Assembly (NCBI GenBank): GCA_024641225.1 | Contig: JAHEDN010000118.1 | Location: 1-7,410 of the forward strand | Direction: 5' to 3' | Origin: Burkholderiales bacterium | Lineage (GTDB): Bacteria; Pseudomonadota; Gammaproteobacteria; Burkholderiales; Burkholderiaceae_F | Length of the DNA stretch: 7,410 bases | Part shown: positions 5,708 through 7,410 of the stretch, piece after piece | Position numbering within the stretch: the first letter of the stretch is position 1 | Layout of the letters: every line of letters starts with the position of its first letter | Notes under the pieces: model-generated | Database searches by the model: none | Told to the model about the DNA's origin: nothing | The model's input: only the letters and a program-made list of their open reading frames with translations | Program-made: the position numbers and the translations under genes

Positions 5708-6517
5708 GTGGTTTCGATGACACCATATCTATCGCTCGCCGCGATCGGACCCGCGGCGGGTTCGGCCATCGGCCGACACCTGGAGACGACCTTTCGTGAC
5801 ATGGTGCACGGCGAGAACGTCGCCAAAGAGGCGGCATTTCTGAGGCTGATCTCGAACGAGCCGCATCCGCTCGGGAACATGGCCTTGCTGTCGGCGCCGG
5901 TGGATTCGAGCTCCGCCCGCGCGGCGGTCGAACCGCTCGTTGCCAGTGGGATGCCGTCGGCGGTGCTGTTCCCGGATCTGGAAGTTCCCCCGGCCATCGA
6001 TGCCTACCTTTCCGAATGTGGCTTCGCATCGCACGGCGCGTTGCCGGCGATGGGTGTCGATATCGTGCGCCTGAAGGCGACCACATTGCCGGACGGCTAT
6101 GAATTCGTCAGGGTCGGAGAGGGTCCGGACGGAGAGGAGTGGGTCCACCAGTTTGCGATTGGCTACGAACTCCCGCTTGGCGTGGCGCGCTGTTTCTCGC
6201 CCGTCTCGCTGCGGGCGAGCACGTCTCCGGGTGCACCGATGCAGTTCTTTGCCATCCGCAAGGGCGGGACGATCGTCAGCACTTCGGTGTGCTGCCTGAA
6301 GGACGGCGTCGCCGGAATCTATTGCGTGTCGACGGTTCCCGAGGAGCGCCGCAGAGGGCTCGGCGAGCACGTCACCGCCGAGCCGCTGCGCCTAGCAGCG
6401 CGCCTGGGTTACGGAGTCGGGATCCTGCAGTCTTCGGAAGCCGGCTACCCGATCTACAAGAATCTGGGCTTTGCCGATTTCGGCGGCGTGCCGATCTATC
6501 TCCGGATCCCGGGCTGA
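5708..6517 (+). CDS. GNAT-family N-acetyltransferase
   Basis: This is a 269-residue cytoplasmic protein with no signal peptide. The C-terminal part, from about residue 130, is a GCN5-related acetyltransferase domain. It has FFAIRKGGTIVSTSVC (180-195, strands), then IYCVSTVPEERRRGLGEHVT (204-223), whose RRRGLG fits the acetyl-CoA pyrophosphate-binding Q/RxxGxG/A motif, and YPIYKNLGF (247-255), a typical motif B end. The N-terminal 120 residues resemble a second, degenerate domain seen in some GNATs (HPLGNMALL, PSAVLFPDL, YLSECGF, LPAMGVDIV). The substrate cannot be deduced. The GTG at 5708 is chosen for its AGGAGG; the open frame extends upstream to 5213, but that part overlaps the - strand gene and has no support. 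The gene is divergent from the CsgG-family gene and no partner is evident. Confidence 0.85.
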   Translation: MVSMTPYLSLAAIGPAAGSAIGRHLETTFRDMVHGENVAKEAAFLRLISNEPHPLGNMALLSAPVDSSSARAAVEPLVASGMPSAVLFPDLEVPPAIDAYLSECGFASHGALPAMGVDIVRLKATTLPDGYEFVRVGEGPDGEEWVHQFAIGYELPLGVARCFSPVSLRASTSPGAPMQFFAIRKGGTIVSTSVCCLKDGVAGIYCVSTVPEERRRGLGEHVTAEPLRLAARLGYGVGILQSSEAGYPIYKNLGFADFGGVPIYLRIPG

Positions 6518-6547
6518 ATCGCTGCAGCCCGCGCTGGCGCGCGGCTG
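6511..6547 (+). other. GC-rich hairpins at the end of the GNAT gene
   Basis: Two alternative structures overlap the stop codon. GGGCTG (6511-6516) pairs with CAGCCC (6525-6530). Alternatively CAGCC plus CGCGC (6525-6534) pairs with GCGCG plus GGCTG (6537-6547) with one bulged C. No T-run follows, so this is at best a weak or Rho-assisted terminator, or a structure protecting the mRNA end. Confidence 0.3.
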
Positions 6548-6774
6548 CCGATGTGACCGCGGGGAGACGCGACCGTGCGGAGGCAGCGCGCCGGCGCGAG
6601 GTCGCAGCATCCAGTCAATCGTGATGGGGGGAGAGGCTGACGACCGTCGCGGTAAATGGCCGTCGCAATCACGATGAAGGACGGGTCGTCATGGTGCAGG
6701 CGGTTTTCGAATGCCCATAGCGACCGTGTTGCGTGGCTGCGTCGAGCACACACCAGAGAGCAGCCCCTGGCTGG
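6548..6774. other. Convergent spacer without a supported gene
   Basis: This stretch lies between the 3' ends of the acetyltransferase gene and the SRPBCC gene. Open frames cross it on both strands, but none has a ribosome site or a recognisable product, and their residues are Arg/Pro/Ala-rich as expected from GC-rich shadow frames. The only structure seen is an 8-base inverted repeat, ATCGTGAT (6618-6625) and ATCACGAT (6668-6675), 42 bases apart. It may be a remnant of lost sequence or plain spacer. Confidence 0.4.
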
Positions 6775-6804
6775 CCCGGCCCTCCGATCGGGACTCGGGC
6801 CGGG
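6775..6804 (-). terminator. Possible terminator hairpin of the SRPBCC gene
   Basis: CCCGGCCC (6775-6782) and GGGCCGGG (6797-6804) form a perfect 8-base-pair, all-GC stem with a 14-base loop, starting 10 bases past the stop codon of the - strand gene. The position fits a terminator. However, no T-run follows on either strand, so intrinsic termination would be weak. Confidence 0.4.
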
Positions 6805-6814
6805 GACTGGCGAA

Positions 6815-7285
6815 TCAGGAAGTTGCTCCGGCTGTCGCGGCAAGTCCCGCTCGCACGCGCTCGGCGCGTGCTTTCAGCGCGTGGTTCATGATGAAGAAGG
6901 CTTCTTCCATCGCTCGCTGGCGCCCTCTTGCCATCACCGAGGCGAAGAGCCCCTGAATCTGCTCGGTCTGGTGGAAACGCACGCCACCGGCCGGCAGCGA
7001 TTCGATCCGGAAGCGGTGTTCCGTGGCGAAAAAGCCGGGCGCAAGCCGCCTCTGGCGCCAGCGCAACTCGCGAGGCTCTCTCACGTAGGTGAGCGTGGAA
7101 CTCGTCGACGACGGCGCACGTCCATGGCGTTTGAGGGTGACTCGCAGCGCGTTCCCGTGGTCTGGCTTGCCCAGGATCGCGCGGATGAACGGGTTCCAGC
7201 GCTTGTACGAACCGAAGTCAGTCAATATGGCCCAGACCAGCGACGCGGGAGCGTCGATGTCGATGCTTGAGCGTATCTGCTGCAT
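6815..7285 (-). CDS. SRPBCC-fold protein (polyketide cyclase/dehydrase-like)
   Basis: This is a 156-residue soluble protein with the START/Bet v 1-like helix-grip pattern. It opens with the strand QQIRSSIDIDAPASLVWAIL (2-21), followed by TDFGSYKRWNPFI (22-34), the family's typical 'D(F/P)xxYxxWNPF' segment. Central strands follow (LTYVREPRELRWR, 65-77; FRIESLPAGGVRFHQTEQIQG, 92-112). A long C-terminal helix (from about 120) closes the fold. Proteins of this superfamily bind lipids, polyketides or other hydrophobic ligands in a deep cavity; the ligand here is unknown. The start is uncertain. I prefer the ATG at 7285 because it places the first strand at the N-terminus, but it has no clear ribosome site. 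An in-frame TTG at 7324 would add 13 residues. Confidence 0.75.
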   Translation of the reverse strand: MQQIRSSIDIDAPASLVWAILTDFGSYKRWNPFIRAILGKPDHGNALRVTLKRHGRAPSSTSSTLTYVREPRELRWRQRRLAPGFFATEHRFRIESLPAGGVRFHQTEQIQGLFASVMARGRQRAMEEAFFIMNHALKARAERVRAGLAATAGATS

Positions 7286-7410
7286 TGGCGCAGTATGGAC
7301 CTTGCGCGTGGCGAAGGCCGACAAGATTACGGACTAGCAGGCATCGACGCGGACGTGGGATGTCGCTCATGTGCGCAGCTGACCCGTGAAATCTACGGAT
7401 CGATTCGGAA

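Noticed and set aside
5536..5997. N-terminal extension of the CsgG-family open frame
   Set aside because: It would bury a clear signal peptide inside the protein and overlap the acetyltransferase gene; GGGAGG marks the ATG at 5535.
6496..6843. A 115-codon - strand frame in the convergent spacer
   Set aside because: It overlaps the ends of both flanking genes, has no ribosome site, and gives an Arg/Pro-rich product without a recognisable family.
6656..7270. A 204-codon + strand frame over the SRPBCC gene
   Set aside because: Most of it is antisense to the SRPBCC gene, whose helix-grip pattern is convincing, and the translation shows no domain.
7325..7370. ATG at 7370 on the - strand as a longer start for the SRPBCC gene
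   Set aside because: It is in a different frame, and a stop (TAG, complement of 7334-7336) lies in the SRPBCC frame upstream of 7324.

Overview
The window looks like chromosomal DNA of a high-GC proteobacterium, most likely a beta- or gammaproteobacterium. The evidence is the gene order folC-dedD-cvpA-purF-metZ, which is a familiar housekeeping block in those classes, the E. coli-like PurF, and the strong G/C preference at third codon positions. The assignment rests on gene order and protein likeness recalled from knowledge, not on a search.

Left half (1-4216), all on the + strand. The tail of folC (folate polyglutamylation) is followed within 3 bases by dedD (SPOR-domain cell-envelope protein), then after 4 bases by cvpA (four-helix inner-membrane protein), then after 55 bases by purF (first committed step of purine synthesis). 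A 130-base leader separates purF from metZ (O-succinylhomoserine sulfhydrylase, methionine synthesis).

That leader is the most informative part of the window. It holds a plausible sigma70 promoter (2882-2909), a clear SAM-II (SAM-alpha) riboswitch aptamer (about 2921-2976), and a very stable intrinsic-terminator hairpin with a T-rich tail (2985-3019) whose tail touches the metZ ATG. A six-base segment at the 3' end of the aptamer (2971-2976) can pair either with the aptamer loop (pseudoknot) or with the 5' arm of the terminator. This suggests a transcriptional OFF switch: high SAM favours the terminator, low SAM favours antitermination. SAM-II aptamers are best known from Alphaproteobacteria and for translational control, so both the context and the expression platform deserve a look.

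Right half (4217-7410), more loosely packed. It holds a small unrecognised + strand protein (4346-4648) and a - strand CsgG-family exported protein (4825-5535) with its own strong terminator at 4769-4800. These are followed by a divergently transcribed GNAT-family acetyltransferase with a GTG start (5708-6517), a convergent non-coding spacer, and a - strand SRPBCC-fold protein (6815-7285). Nothing ties these four genes to each other or to the purine/methionine block.

The 129 bases at 4217-4345, the 120 bases at 4649-4768 and the 125 bases at 7286-7410 hold no gene I can support. I see no rRNA or tRNA gene, CRISPR array, insertion sequence or attachment site. I do not see a novel multi-gene system; the noteworthy element is the metZ leader.
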